Source: G963674685 sp963674685 (GTDB taxonomy: Bacteria > Lernaellota > Lernaellaia > JACKCT01). Taken from it: a DNA stretch of 64,000 bases. The DNA lies in NCBI GenBank assembly GCA_963674685.2, contig CAXXWT010000002.1, positions 1,364,001 through 1,428,000 on the forward strand, given 5' to 3'. The notes beneath the pieces are model-generated. The model had not been told where the DNA came from. It was given only the letters and a program-made list of their open reading frames with translations, and did no database searches. Positions within the stretch are counted from its first letter, which is position 1. The number at the start of each line of letters is the position of its first letter. Below, piece after piece: positions 17,645 through 27,981 of the stretch. The position numbers were made by a program, and so were the translations under genes.

Positions 17645-18523
17645 TTACTCGAAAAGATATTCAGAACGTGGATCGTGTTTGCGATACCGATCTCGTGCAA
17701 GTTTGCGGTTTCGCACGGCATAGCAGTATGCGCATCCATGTGGGCAAGTATCATAGCTGCCGATATCTCGCGACTCGTGGCACGCACACTGTTTGCCGCG
17801 ATGCCCGGGCGTGCGTGTTTTTACCGGGAATCCACTTACCTGGCTCAATCTGTCGCCGTCCATGCATCGCGCATCAGAGACACCCTCCGACAAGTAAGGC
17901 CTCTGGGCACAGAGACTCAGGCGAAGGTCGTAGGCCAGAGCCATCCCGTTTAACTCGCGAATGAACGCGCGCTTTTTTTCGTCGCCTGGATTTTCCCATG
18001 TAAAGTTGTGCTGGCGAGCGGCTTCATTCATATTCCGCTCGGTCTTCTTGTAGATTTCGGCGAAGGAGATAACAACCCCGTCCGTAATGCCGGCAACGTT
18101 GCGGCATAATTTTTCGAAGTTGCGCCGATGCCAGTCGAAATCCGTGAGCGAAGTAATGGCGATGGGATCGTAGCGCCACACCGGAACTTTCGGCCCGTAC
18201 TCTTCGGCGAGGAGCCGCATGTGCTCCACGGCTCTAGCCGCGGATACCACGGAGACTTCCAGCTCGCGCGGGTATCCCGTGATGGAGTAGAGCACTACGA
18301 AGGGATAGCCGCGTTCCTTGAGAATGGCAAGTCGCGGCAAGAACGGACCTAAATTCTTCGTCCAGAAAAAAAATCCATCAATGAGATGCCGCCGCAGGTC
18401 CACGCGGAAAGCGTTGCCGCTGTACGGATTGCGCACGAGACAGTAACCTGCATCCAGCCGGCGCCGGAACCACTCTCCGTAAAACGCCGGGATGTCCGTG
18501 CGAAAGCTGGCGGAAATGATCAT
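17645..18523 (-). CDS. DUF1848 family protein with a Cys cluster
   Basis: A 292-residue DUF1848 protein. The ATG at 18523 has GAAGGG seven bases upstream. It begins IISASFRTDIPAFYGEWFRRRLDAGY, the family opening, with FWTKNLGPFLP and PVWRYDPIAIT inside. Near the C-terminus CHESRDIGSYDTCPHGCAYCYA holds a Cx3CxxC-type cluster that could bind an iron-sulfur centre. The family has been likened to photolyase-linked or radical-SAM-like folds, but its reaction is unknown. It forms a likely operon with the downstream DUF523 gene, and lies 17 bases after the broken methyltransferase. Confidence 0.8.
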   Translation of the reverse strand: MIISASFRTDIPAFYGEWFRRRLDAGYCLVRNPYSGNAFRVDLRRHLIDGFFFWTKNLGPFLPRLAILKERGYPFVVLYSITGYPRELEVSVVSAARAVEHMRLLAEEYGPKVPVWRYDPIAITSLTDFDWHRRNFEKLCRNVAGITDGVVISFAEIYKKTERNMNEAARQHNFTWENPGDEKKRAFIRELNGMALAYDLRLSLCAQRPYLSEGVSDARCMDGDRLSQVSGFPVKTRTPGHRGKQCACHESRDIGSYDTCPHGCAYCYAVRNRKLARDRYRKHDPRSEYLFE

Positions 18524-18540
18524 GATGCGCCCTTCACAAA

Positions 18541-19374
18541 TCAAGTTGTCCCAAGGCTGAATTTCCCCCAGCGTTTGATGATCACATCGCAAAATAAAGG
18601 ATTTTTCTCTATAAGAAAAGCCCTTCTACCGGTTTGTTCGGCGGCGATCAGTGTAGTTCCCGATCCCGCAAAGGGATCCAGAACATTTTCTCCGGCACTA
18701 CTGTAAGCCAATAAAGCCCGATACGGAATTTCAACAGGACCTATGGCAATTATCGTGAGTGGCGCTGCTGCTGCCGATATTCCAGAAGGCAATTCCACCA
18801 AGTTTCATGACTGAAGCGCAAAAAATTTACGATAGCCTCAATATCGCGACAATGGTCTTGGATTGAATGCCAGTTTCCCATCCCTACTCGCATCGCCGCA
18901 AATAAGTCGATGTTTACCCAGTTCGAAAATATCACCAGTACGGATATCTGAAGCAGCAGGGATGGTAGGTACATCATCCTCTTCTGCAACTCCTATTAAA
19001 TTACGAATTTCTTGATCGCTAAAACCCATGCAACTGATATCAAAATCCTCTTTTTGGAGTTGTTCCACTATATCGCGCAGTTCTGGAAAATTCCAATCCG
19101 CAATTTCAGCCGTTTTATTGTCAGCGATAGAAAATACCTTTCGTTGCTCTTCGTCCATTTCACGGACAACCACCGGAACTGATGTTAATCCCAACTGCTT
19201 TGCAGCTTTCCAGCGAGTATGTCCGGCGATGATGGTCATATTTTGATCACATAGGATCGGCACATTGAATCCGAAGGCGGAGATGCTCTTTGCAACGGCA
19301 TCCACGGCGTGGTCGTTGATGCGGGGATTTTTGTCCCATGGTTTGAGTTCATCAATGTTTTTCTCGACGATTTC
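18541..19374 (-). pseudogene. Decayed ParB-domain DNA methyltransferase
   Basis: Remains of a phage-type protein with an N-terminal ParB-like nuclease domain and a C-terminal DNA N6/N4 methyltransferase. The first part (19374 down to about 18880) is intact: LKPWDKNPRINDHAVDAVAKSI, ILCDQNMTIIAGHTRWKAAKQLG, then GKHRLICGDASRD. The catalytic middle with the DPPY motif is missing. The last part (18541 to about 18740) carries PVEIPYRALLAYSS and the AdoMet motif NVLDPFAGSGTTLIAAEQTG. Between them are two stop codons in the reading frame (about 18838 and 18811). A start at 19374 (AGGGAG upstream) or 19416 is possible. It cannot be an active methylase. Confidence 0.75.
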
Positions 19375-19415
19375 CATCGAAATATTCTCCCTAATTTTCT
19401 TGAGATTGAGCGTCA

Positions 19416-19787
19416 TTATTTCCGGGAATTTTTTCCCGATTTGGCCTTGGTCACGAGCTGGGCGACCTGCGTGTTCAGAAACTTGTGGACCAGATCGTTT
19501 ACCGTTCCATCGGGATAAACGATGTTGTTGGCAATGAGGCTCTGTCCGATACGTTGGTTTTCGTGGGGCGCCAGTCCCGCGTGGATGTACCACTGCTTCG
19601 GATCGAACGACACCGCGGCCCAAACCTCTTTCATGGTTGCGAAATCTTGCTTTGTATCCGGTCGCGTGATTTCCACGGTCTTCCAGGCCACAACGAGTTT
19701 CTGCGCAATCGAATTATCCGCGACCAGGAGGATCGTGTCCGGAGTTTCCTCGGATTTTGATTTCTCAATGATTTCTTCAATTGTCAT
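19416..19787 (-). CDS. Small phage-like protein of unknown function
   Basis: A 123-residue soluble protein with a strong ribosome site (GGAGGAG) before the ATG at 19787. I do not recognise it. It reads MTIEEIIEKSKSEETPDTILL, then WKTVEITRPDTKQDFATMKEVWAAV and ends in a basic KAKSGKNSRK tail. Its stop overlaps the first possible ATG of the methyltransferase remnant (TAATG at about 19414), so it was part of the same cassette. The pairing suggests a prophage or integrative-element remnant. Confidence 0.5.
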   Translation of the reverse strand: MTIEEIIEKSKSEETPDTILLVADNSIAQKLVVAWKTVEITRPDTKQDFATMKEVWAAVSFDPKQWYIHAGLAPHENQRIGQSLIANNIVYPDGTVNDLVHKFLNTQVAQLVTKAKSGKNSRK

Positions 19788-19947
19788 TCATACACTCCTC
19801 CACGGCTTATATCGTTAAACTTCTACATTTATCGCGAATTGAATGGGGATTTACTAATACAAGACCAAATTCAGCGCGTAGTTGTCATCGGGATTCGCGA
19901 ACATGATTCTGGGAGTATGAGGAAGTACGGCAATCCTCGAAGAATCT

Positions 19948-20394
19948 TTAATTATGATATTTGTTGTGCATGCACCACCAGCGCCCGGCGCCGTACCAAT
20001 AGTCGATAACGGGCGGATGATCAACATCGCCTTTCCTCAAAGGGCACAGCGATTTCCGATCAAAACCTCTCTCATTCAAATCCACGACGACTTTTTCGGG
20101 AAAACTTTCTCCCACGCCGGGAAGAAAAATCAAAACCATTTGCTGAGAGTCGTCTGACTGGTGCAGGATATAGGCGGCATTCAGCTGCGGGATTTCCTTT
20201 TTCTGTTCGTAAACAATCTTCCATAAAAGCTCATCGGCGGCTTTCTGATTTTCGTAACACTTGTCCCGGTAGCCGATTTTGCGGTAGCTCAATACATTGA
20301 AAAACGCCGAGACGCCGAAAAAAACGATCAACAGAATCAGGATAAAATCCACGACCGTGACGCCCCGCCTGTTTTTACGCCCCGTCAATATCAT
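19948..20394 (-). CDS. Pilin-like or pseudopilin-like membrane protein
   Basis: A 148-residue protein with one N-terminal membrane helix. Its start, GRKNRRGVTVVDFILILLIVFFGVSAF, resembles a type III/IV prepilin leader (basic residues, Gly, then a hydrophobic helix with an acidic residue at position +5 or so), but lacks the usual FTLxE. The rest is soluble with WYGAGRWWCMHNKYHN at the end. The ATG overlaps the stop of the upstream gene by four bases (ATGA), so the two are translationally coupled. Function is unknown; membership in a pseudopilin-like assembly is an inference. Confidence 0.55.
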   Translation of the reverse strand: MILTGRKNRRGVTVVDFILILLIVFFGVSAFFNVLSYRKIGYRDKCYENQKAADELLWKIVYEQKKEIPQLNAAYILHQSDDSQQMVLIFLPGVGESFPEKVVVDLNERGFDRKSLCPLRKGDVDHPPVIDYWYGAGRWWCMHNKYHN

Positions 20395-21005
20395 TCGATA
20401 AATATGTCTCCGTCAGCGGATAAATAAAGTTTCAAAAAGCCGAATCTTTTGGCATTGGGAACGGAGAGGACAAAGCCCACTTGCGATTCCCTCGTATAAC
20501 TGTAAGCGTCGTTGGTTTTAAGAATCAGCGGTTCCTTGTCGATGTAATCGCCCACAAGTTTGTCAAGATTTTTCGGCCATTTGCCGTGTTCGTCGTGATG
20601 CCTGAAAACCTGCGCCGCCAGGTACGTAAACTGCGCGGCGGGAGAACCGCGCTCCATCAACTTCTCGTCGGAAAAATTCACCAGAACCTGGGATTTGTCG
20701 ACCTGATAACCTATATAAACTTTCAGGCCGATGATGGCCAGCAGGATCAGAATAAAGATGGGATTGACCTTTACCGCGAGCCTTTGCTTAAGACTCAGGC
20801 CGGGGCCTTTCGAAAATTGCTCATCGTACAATCTCTCGTTTTCTTCCATTTCCTCCAAATGTACGAGTCCGTCGGGGTCGAGAGTGCACTTCGGGCAGGT
20901 GATCTCGTTATCATCCCCGAATTTCATGCAATCGCCGCATATGGGCTTGCCGCATACGTGACACTCGTAAAGAGCGTCTTCCCGGGGATGGATGTAGCAC
21001 TTCAT
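20391..21005 (-). CDS. B-box-type zinc-finger membrane protein with pseudopilin-like C-terminal domain
   Basis: A 204-residue protein. The N-terminus is a cysteine/histidine zinc-finger (CYIHPREDALYECHVCGKPICGDC, then CPKC), followed by an acidic stretch, a single membrane helix (about 88-105, NPIFILILLAIIGLKVYIGYQ) and a C-terminal soluble domain (about 110-204) whose pattern HGKWPKNLDKLVGDYIDKEP resembles the globular domain of pseudopilins (YPxxLxxL). It is coupled by an ATGA overlap to the pilin-like gene at 19948. The same architecture, zinc-binding head plus membrane helix plus pilin-like domain, occurs in the pair at 11369 and 12072. Confidence 0.65.
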   Translation of the reverse strand: MKCYIHPREDALYECHVCGKPICGDCMKFGDDNEITCPKCTLDPDGLVHLEEMEENERLYDEQFSKGPGLSLKQRLAVKVNPIFILILLAIIGLKVYIGYQVDKSQVLVNFSDEKLMERGSPAAQFTYLAAQVFRHHDEHGKWPKNLDKLVGDYIDKEPLILKTNDAYSYTRESQVGFVLSVPNAKRFGFLKLYLSADGDIFIE

Positions 21006-21139
21006 TTAAAAAGACTCCGCAAAAGGAATCGAAAATCATAAACGTGATAGGGCACGCCCGGTGAGATGTCAAGAATCAGGGCTTTCAATAAAGGGGAAAT
21101 GATGTAGAATGCCGTCAAATTCGAGGGAAAGGGACAATA

Positions 21140-22212
21140 ATGGATCGCAGTCGGCTACTGATGGTAATAATAGTTGCAAACGACCCTGGCGGTTGTCGGC
21201 GGATGCGTCAAACCCATCGACGGCGTCTGGTCCAACGGTTTCGACGCTAAAACCGCGGGGTTCGAGAAAATATCCATATTCTCGGATGTTTCCGTTGTCA
21301 GCCTGACTCCCCGAGGCGAGGAATTCCTGTGGATTTCCGAAAGCATTCAAAACGCCCGCGCCATGGACGAAACGTTGAGCGGCATCCTGAAATCCAAGGG
21401 GATATTCCATCGGAACCCACGAGCGATTCTTTATCGGCGCTTGGTGTGAAAATCCTTATCCCACGTCATTCGCCATGAGCCGCCGGACGCTGATGAAAGA
21501 TCCGCCATACCATGTCGATCCGGGAATCGCGCGCCTGGACGGACTCACCACGGATATCCGGGAGGCGTTTACGCAATTCGCCCTGATGATCGCCCAGGGT
21601 CAAAGCGCCATGGAGTCAGGGAGCCTGCCCCCGGAAGTCGCCGCCAGAATCGCCGGGAACTACAAGAGCTCGGGATTCGCTCTTGTCCTGAGCGTTGTCA
21701 GGCAGATTGAAACGGAAGCGGAAAATATGCCTGAATTAAGCGCCGAAAATATGCAGGCCTTCAAATCAGCCTTCGTCGCCGTGGGGTATTTCGAGGGCAT
21801 GACGGGAAAACTTGTTTATTCGAACATCCTGCCTTTGGAAGCAAAAAAGAAGACGAATCCGGCGAAAACTCTGGCCCGGTTTCATGAGAATTTTCCCGAG
21901 GCCCGCGTCGGTTCGCGTTTCGAGGTTCCGCCGCCTACCGAGTATGCGTCGAGCAACTCTTCTTTCAAGCTCATCAAGCTCGACGCGGCCGATGATGAAG
22001 GATCGAACAAAGTCAACTTTTCCGCCATCCTTTCCAAAAAAGGCGGCATCCCCCTGTACAGGAGGCCCGATTTGAATTACCGGACGGAATACATTGTTCC
22101 TACGGGGACGATGGTTAATGTCATCGCAACGAAGAGCATCTTTTCAAAAGTGGTTCTGCCCGACGGCACGATCGGCTGGGTTTCGACGGATGCGGTCTGG
22201 GTAAGGAAGTAG
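21140..22212 (+). pseudogene. Lipoprotein gene broken by two +1 frame shifts (SH3-like C-terminus)
   Basis: Three reading frames join into one protein. The first (ATG at 21140, RBS GGAAAGGGAC) gives a signal peptide start MDRSRLLMVIIV; a +1 shift near 21170 continues in TTLAVVGGCVKPIDGVWSNGF, whose GGC is a lipobox. A second +1 shift near 21390-21410, at a run of four Gs, continues from ILKSKG into YSIGTHERFFIGAWCENPYP and on through 21475. The C-terminal 65 residues are an SH3-like domain (KGGIPLYRRPDLNYRTEYIVPTG, VVLPDGTIGWVS). The intact protein would have about 350 residues. The joins are strongly supported because each continues sensible protein sequence. This may be a pseudogene or the result of base-call errors. 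Confidence 0.65.
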
Positions 22213-22240
22213 GCCGGAACCCGCCGGACAATATCGCTTC

Positions 22241-24767
22241 ATGAGCGGATCAAATAACAAGAAAACAATGCCTTTCGCCGGCAACATGCCGGCCGACGCC
22301 TCCCGGGATATTCCCTCGGGGCAAGACAAAGACCCGCGCAACCGCCACCTAACCGTTTATCTCATTTCCCTTTTCATGATCTGCGCCGTCATGGCCTGGA
22401 GAATCGACCATCGAACCGGCCCCTTACGGGAAGGCAAAGGCAAGTACCTGGTCGAAGACGCGGGAATCAGCGTAGTGTTCGCGCACTACATCGCAAAGGG
22501 AGAAGGGATTGTTTATTACCCCGACGGCGAGCGTGTGGAAGGCTATTCCAATCCCCTGTGGACATTTCTCATCGCGGGATTGACGCGCGCCGGGATCGAT
22601 CCCTTCGACATCCCGCGGCCCATGGGAATTCTCTTTTCAGCCGTAGGGCTATTTTTCGCGGGGCTCTTGTTCTGGCGATGCACCGCGGGCCCTGCGCGCT
22701 GGCTGGGACTGCTTTTGCCTCCGGTGATCGGCGAAGCGGGCACGGTGGTCATCTGGGCCGTCGCGGGCCTGGAAAACGGCCTTTACGCCGCAACGCTTCT
22801 GGCCGCCCTGGCTTTTTTCGCCCATGAGAGAAAAAGCGAAAAATCTTTTCCCCATATCCGGTTTCCTGTTTTTTCTCGCCGCCCTCACGCGCCCCGAGGC
22901 CATGGCCTTCGGAGGCATGGCCGGCCTGTACGTGCTGGCGACGGAAGTCGCGCCCCGGCGCAAAGTGACGAAAAACCACGTTATCTTCGCCCTGACTTTT
23001 CTCGTTCCGCTGGGACTTTTCGAGTTGTGGCGCCTTTGGTATTTCGCCTGGCCCCTTCCCAATTCCTATTACGGCAAGGTCAGCGATAAAAACTGGAACG
23101 ATATTGCCAATCTCAAATCCAAGGGCTGGAAATACATTCTGGATTATTTGAGAATTTACAATTACAGAGCCGCTTTGATTCTTTGCCCTTTCGCCCTGCT
23201 GACGATAAAAAAATGGCGGCCGAGCGTTTTTTTAATATTCCCGACGGCCCTGACGCTCTTTTTCCCCATCTATTCCCGCGGCGACTGGATGAAGGAATGG
23301 CGCTTTAACTCCATCAATACATTTCTCATCCTCACCATCGCCCTGATCGCATGCGTCAGAATCGCCGGACTCGCCGTCAAACCGATCAAAAAGTGGTTGC
23401 CGGAGGAGAAAAAAGGCCTGTCCGCGGGGATGATCGCCGCTCTTGCGGCCGCTGCGATATATGCCGTCGTCGTTTCCGGGCATTTCAAACCCAGCCAAAG
23501 GCACATTAGAAAATTTGTGAAAAAGCCCATCGTCAACACGCACAAATTGCAGGACCGGGGCAAGTATTTTCGGGAAATGGGCGATAAGCTGGATTTGCGC
23601 CCCGGCTCGGTTCTCGACGTGGACATGGGCGGCATCGGCGCGGCGTCGCGGATGATTATTTACGACGTGGGCAAGCTCTGCGACGTGCCATTCGGCATCA
23701 ACCAGTGGCACAAACCCTTCGTGGACCAGTACGTTTTCACGGAAACCAAACCGGACTTCATGCACGCCCGGGAAGGATTCGGGCGCGGCAGCACCATCTT
23801 AGGCAATCCCAGACTCAGGACCGATTACGTTCTGTTGCCGCAGGATCGCCGCCTGGGAATAAAAAGGCCGAACGGCAACTACGTCAGGAAAGAGTATCTG
23901 GTGGAAAACGATTTTACGCCCGATCCAAAAGTCCGCGTCGATTTTGAGGCCGGCGCGGCCGTCGCCGGAGGCCGGGTTTATCCGCCCGTCGCGGCGCCGG
24001 GGCAGGTCGTGCGTTTTCGCGTCGTCTGGAACGCGCCGGCGCACATCCCACGCGATCTTGAAATGACGTACGTTCTAAAAAGTGAAAACGGCGCGCCGGT
24101 GCAAACCGAAACGCGCCAAGCGGTCATGGACTGGTACGGCGCGTCGAAATGGAAAAGCGATGAATTCCCCGTTGACCTGGTCAAGTTGAAAGTGCCGGAA
24201 AACGCGCGCGACGGCCGGTATCATCTCGCGGTGCGCGTGACGGGATCGGCGCAAGGCGCCGGGGAAATCAAAGACACCGCCCTTGGCGTTACGGTCGGCC
24301 GCGACAGCGCCGAGGCCGCCATGCAAAAACTAATCGGACAGGCCAAAAACCATTTCAAAACCGATCCGCGCGCCGCCGGGCGAATCGTCGACGATTTGCA
24401 TTTCTACGCTTTTGGAAAAAAGCAACGTCGGCTGATTCGAAAGCTGGAAAAGGATTTCGCCGCCAGCCTGGCGGACCGGGCCGCCGAAGCGCTTGAAGCC
24501 GGAGACGAAAACAAGGCCGCGGAATTCGCCGTCAAAGCGCGCCGGCTGAATCATCGCTCGAAAAAGGTGATTGCCGTCTGTCGTAAACTTTCGGATATGG
24601 CATTTCAGCGCGGACGGACTCTTCAAAAAACCGGCGGAGACGCGAACCTCGACAAAGCCTATGAGGAATTTCGCGAAGCCGTCAGGCGCTTCCCCCAAAA
24701 CTCCCGGGCCAGAAGGCAGGCCGAAGAAACCCGCTCCACCGGCGTGTTACGCAAAGGTTTGCGTTGA
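22241..24767 (+). pseudogene. Membrane glycosyltransferase with one frame shift
   Basis: One gene of about 840 codons split by a +1 shift near 22830-22855, inside runs of A, T and C. The 5-prime frame (from 22241) has the family signature EDAGISVVFAHYIAKGEG and RVEGYSNPLWTFLIA; the 3-prime frame (readable from 22824 to 24767) continues with FLFFLAALTRPEAMAFGGM. The membrane part has about ten helices and is of the GT-C glycosyltransferase type that uses a polyprenyl-phosphate sugar donor. The C-terminal third (about 540-840) is soluble: a beta-rich domain, then helical TPR-like repeats. It probably adds a sugar to surface glycan. The upstream ribosome site is weak. As with the preceding gene, damage may be biological or a sequencing artefact. 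Confidence 0.7.
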
Positions 24768-25055
24768 AATAAACACCAAGCTCGCTGCAGTTACGACGCT
24801 GTTACGAATATGCTGGTCCGAAGTTCGCCGTTCAAAATCCCCATTGATTGAAATCATCCGCGGCTTTTTATCGGGGCAGCAGTACGCGCCGTTGTCCGAT
24901 GCTTTGTGAATGATTCAGATCACTTTCGTGACGGCCTCCCGTTCTTCCATGCGTTTTATATTGAGGCTTTCTTGCGTTTGCTTTTTCAGCTTGACCCAGA
25001 AAATGAGGCATTTATCATTGCTATTGAGCGAAGTTGACAATGGGAGTTTTGGCTA
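24768..25055. other. Intergenic stretch, nothing recognised
   Basis: No open frame, hairpin or promoter of note; the gap separates the glycosyltransferase gene from the acyltransferase gene, whose ATG at 25056 follows GTTTTGGCTA with no strong ribosome site. Confidence 0.4.
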
Positions 25056-26060
25056 ATGAGCGAATCCGTTAAACCGTCCAATGAAAACCGGGAATTTCCG
25101 TGGCCGCCGGACAAGATCAGAAAGTACACGCGGGAAAATTCGCGGCAGGTCGAAGTGCAGGGACACTATCTGAGTCGATTAGGCCTGTGGATTTTGGTGG
25201 GAATCATCCGGTCATTTTCCATGAAGGGCTCATGGGCGGTCGGGGCGTTTTTCGGCAAACTTCTCTATCTCCTGCGCATCCGCCGCAAAGAAGCCATGAT
25301 AAACATGGACATCGTTTACGGCGACAAGAAAACGCCGGCGGAAAAGAACGTCATATACAAAGGCTGCTGCGTCAACGTCGCCCGGCAAGCCGTCAACTAT
25401 CTGCGTGCGCCGCTGTATGACGAAAAGTTCTGGAACGAAAACATCGCCATCGACAAGGAACACATCGTCGCCGAAGCCTACAACAAGGGCAAAGGCGTTC
25501 TCATCCTGTCCATGCATTACGGAGCGTGGGAAATCCCCGGCGGGAAATTCGGCATGTCCGGCTACCCCATCTCCAATATTATCAAGATCATCAAAAATCC
25601 GGCCACGGAAAAGCTTCTCATCGACGCGCGGCTTTCCATGAATCTCGGAACGATCCCGCACAAAAACTCCATGAAGCGAATCAAAGAGGGGCTGGCCCGG
25701 GGCGAGGGAATCATCATGGCCGTCGATCAGAACATGGGAAAACGGTATGGAGTTTTCGTGGACTGGTTCGGCCGCCCGGCCTCGACGATTCGCTCGTGCG
25801 CGTACCTGGCCCGGGAAACCGGCGCGGCGGTGGTGGCGGGGTATTCGCGGCAACACGATCCGGAGAAAATCGAAGTCATCGTGATCGGGGAAATTCCCTG
25901 GGATGCGCATCCGGATGATCCGGAAAAAGAAATTCTGGTCAACACGCGCAATTACATCGCCGCTTTTGAAAAGCCCATCTATGACGAGCCCGAAGGATGG
26001 CTTTGGCTGCATAGGCGCTGGAAGGTGCAGCCCGAAGGCATGGACAATCCTTACAAATAA
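25056..26060 (+). CDS. LpxL-like lauroyl/lipid A acyltransferase family protein
   Basis: A 334-residue membrane-associated acyltransferase. The catalytic HX4E motif is present in SMHYGAWEIPGGKFG, and DQNMGKRYGVFVDWFGRPA is the second conserved block of the LpxL/HtrB/LpxM family, which adds secondary acyl chains to lipid A precursors from acyl-ACP. A hydrophobic N-terminal segment (about 45-70; GLWILVGIIRSFSMKGSW) anchors it to the inner membrane. Length is slightly above the usual 300. It lies between two surface-glycan glycosyltransferase genes, which fits a lipopolysaccharide or glycolipid locus. The exact acyl acceptor is not readable. Confidence 0.8.
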   Translation: MSESVKPSNENREFPWPPDKIRKYTRENSRQVEVQGHYLSRLGLWILVGIIRSFSMKGSWAVGAFFGKLLYLLRIRRKEAMINMDIVYGDKKTPAEKNVIYKGCCVNVARQAVNYLRAPLYDEKFWNENIAIDKEHIVAEAYNKGKGVLILSMHYGAWEIPGGKFGMSGYPISNIIKIIKNPATEKLLIDARLSMNLGTIPHKNSMKRIKEGLARGEGIIMAVDQNMGKRYGVFVDWFGRPASTIRSCAYLARETGAAVVAGYSRQHDPEKIEVIVIGEIPWDAHPDDPEKEILVNTRNYIAAFEKPIYDEPEGWLWLHRRWKVQPEGMDNPYK

Positions 26061-26330
26061 CCAAGTCGGCAAAGAAGAAAACAATTGTTATGGATTCGAC
26101 GCGCACCCGCTCATTGCCGATCTTCGCCGGCGCGAAGATGCGGCTGGACATTCGCGGCTCTGTTACTTCGGTCGATCCCTTTTGCCAAGCCGCGCCGGCC
26201 GCGCACGAAACCACGCGCGAGGCGGGGCGAGAGTAAGCGGGCAATACAGCGTCGCTTGACGGGATATTGCTTTTCCTTAAACGTTGTCCCCGGCAACGCA
26301 AGCGAAGGATTCCCAACTTGAACACAGGCC

Positions 26331-27857
26331 ATGCAAAGCGCCGATAACGGCAACGCACGATCCGCAAAGCGCGATGATGCGTTTTGGATGGAGTTCATTG
26401 TCGTCGGGATTTTGCTGATCCTCGGGCTTATGATCCGGCTGTATCATGCAGGCGGCCCGATCAGCGACCTTCACAGCTGGAACCAGGCTTCCGCCGCGAC
26501 GGTCATCCGCAATATCCGCCGCGATCCTGCGACGCTTTTTGCCCCGAAATGGGATGTGCTGAAGCATGACTCATTGGAAAGGCAATCCGGCGCCGAGGAG
26601 TTCCCCGTTTATCATGCGCCGGCGGCTCTTGCGTGTTTTTCCGAGAAATACATTCCCGTCGCGGGCCGCGTCGTTTCGATAATCGCATCCTTATTGGGCG
26701 CTGTATTCCTCTGGCGGCTGTGCCGAAGGCGCTTTGGACGCCAGGCGGCCGGCGCCGCAATGGCCGTTTATTTATTGTCGCCACTCGGCGCTTATTTCGG
26801 CCGCGCCGTCGCGTCCGATGCTTTTTCCATGGCGCTTTCCGTCGTCGCCCTGGATTGTTTCGACCGATATCGCGGTGATGAAAAAAAGCGATGGTTTTAT
26901 TTCGGATTGATTGCGCTGACCGTCTCGGCGCTCGCCAAGGCATATCAACTGGTATGCGTGCTTCCCGCCGCGTATCTTCTGATGGAAAAGGATCGCAGCG
27001 CCTATAAAAAGCCGCCATTGTACCTGATCCTTTTCGTTCCGGCTCTCCTGACTTTCTTATGGACGGCCCGCGCCATGTCCCTGGGGAGCATGGGCAACGT
27101 TCTCGAACCCGGCGAATCGTTTACAAACAACACGCTGTTCGGCCCCCTCGATCTTTTATGGTCAGGCCGCTATTGGTCGGTTCTCGGCGCGCGTTTGTGG
27201 TCGGAACTGCTCACGCCGCTGCCGTTGTCGCTTGCCGCTGCGGGAATCATCGCCGTTTTCATCAAACGCGATATTTTCATGATCCTCTGGCTTGCGTCGC
27301 AAGGCGTTTATCTTCTGGTCGTCAGGCAGGGCAATCTCATCCACAATTATTATCAGCTATTGCCGCTGCCGTGCCTGGCCGCGTGCGCGGGATGCGGACT
27401 GGCGGCGATGATGTCCATTTTCAAAGATGCGCGGAAATATTTCATTCCGGCGACCGCGGCCGTCGCCGTGGCCATGTCGCTTACCGGTTACGCCAAGATC
27501 AGGGATTATCACCGGTTTGACCGGTCCTCCCCGACGGCCGGATCGATGATTCAGCGGCATTGCGACAAAAACTCGCCCGTCATCGTCTGGGAGCCGGATA
27601 GGGATAGAAAAACTCAGACCATTTTTTACGCCGATCGAAGGGGCTGGTTTTTCCGAAGACCTTCTCCCGAGGCGATCCGGCGCCACGTCGAACTGGGAGC
27701 GCAATGCGTGCTCGTCAACGTTCCCGCCGGATGGAAGCGAAACCGGGAAACCATGTCGTATCTCGAAGATAATTTCACAATTCTTGACGAGACAAAATCC
27801 CGAGGGCGCTTTCAGGAAGCCAGGACCGTCAGGCTCTTTGCCTACCCGCAAAACTGA
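26331..27857 (+). CDS. Polyprenol-linked glycosyltransferase family 39-like membrane protein
   Basis: A 508-residue polytopic protein with about ten helices. The first loop after helix 1 carries RLYHAGGPISDLHSWNQASAATVIRNI, with the acidic residue that serves the GT-C fold; YLLSPLGAYFGRAVASDAFSMALS is the next conserved region. It resembles ArnT/PMT-type glycosyltransferases that transfer a sugar from a polyprenyl phosphate on the outer face of the inner membrane. The C-terminal 120 residues form a soluble domain. The ribosome site before the ATG at 26331 is weak, so the start could lie slightly downstream. It sits in the same direction as the LpxL-like gene and probably belongs to the same surface-glycan locus. 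Confidence 0.75.
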   Translation: MQSADNGNARSAKRDDAFWMEFIVVGILLILGLMIRLYHAGGPISDLHSWNQASAATVIRNIRRDPATLFAPKWDVLKHDSLERQSGAEEFPVYHAPAALACFSEKYIPVAGRVVSIIASLLGAVFLWRLCRRRFGRQAAGAAMAVYLLSPLGAYFGRAVASDAFSMALSVVALDCFDRYRGDEKKRWFYFGLIALTVSALAKAYQLVCVLPAAYLLMEKDRSAYKKPPLYLILFVPALLTFLWTARAMSLGSMGNVLEPGESFTNNTLFGPLDLLWSGRYWSVLGARLWSELLTPLPLSLAAAGIIAVFIKRDIFMILWLASQGVYLLVVRQGNLIHNYYQLLPLPCLAACAGCGLAAMMSIFKDARKYFIPATAAVAVAMSLTGYAKIRDYHRFDRSSPTAGSMIQRHCDKNSPVIVWEPDRDRKTQTIFYADRRGWFFRRPSPEAIRRHVELGAQCVLVNVPAGWKRNRETMSYLEDNFTILDETKSRGRFQEARTVRLFAYPQN

Positions 27858-27981
27858 CGACGCGCATAAGCTCGGCCAAAGAAATTTGAAGTTTCGGATC
27901 CCGAAAGGCCTGTTGGAGCGAATTTCATCCGCGACAATCACAATCAAGGCGTCGTCATAATAAAAGTCACGGTTTCCTTCG

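Noticed and set aside
22824..23089. Two separate overlapping genes at the glycosyltransferase
   Set aside because: The 5-prime frame loses its family likeness exactly where the 3-prime frame takes it up, so one frame-shifted gene explains both better.
26085..26330. Open frames between the acyltransferase and GT39-like genes
   Set aside because: They are rich in Arg/Pro as in random GC-rich sequence, carry no ribosome site, and hold a fragment of a dispersed repeat.
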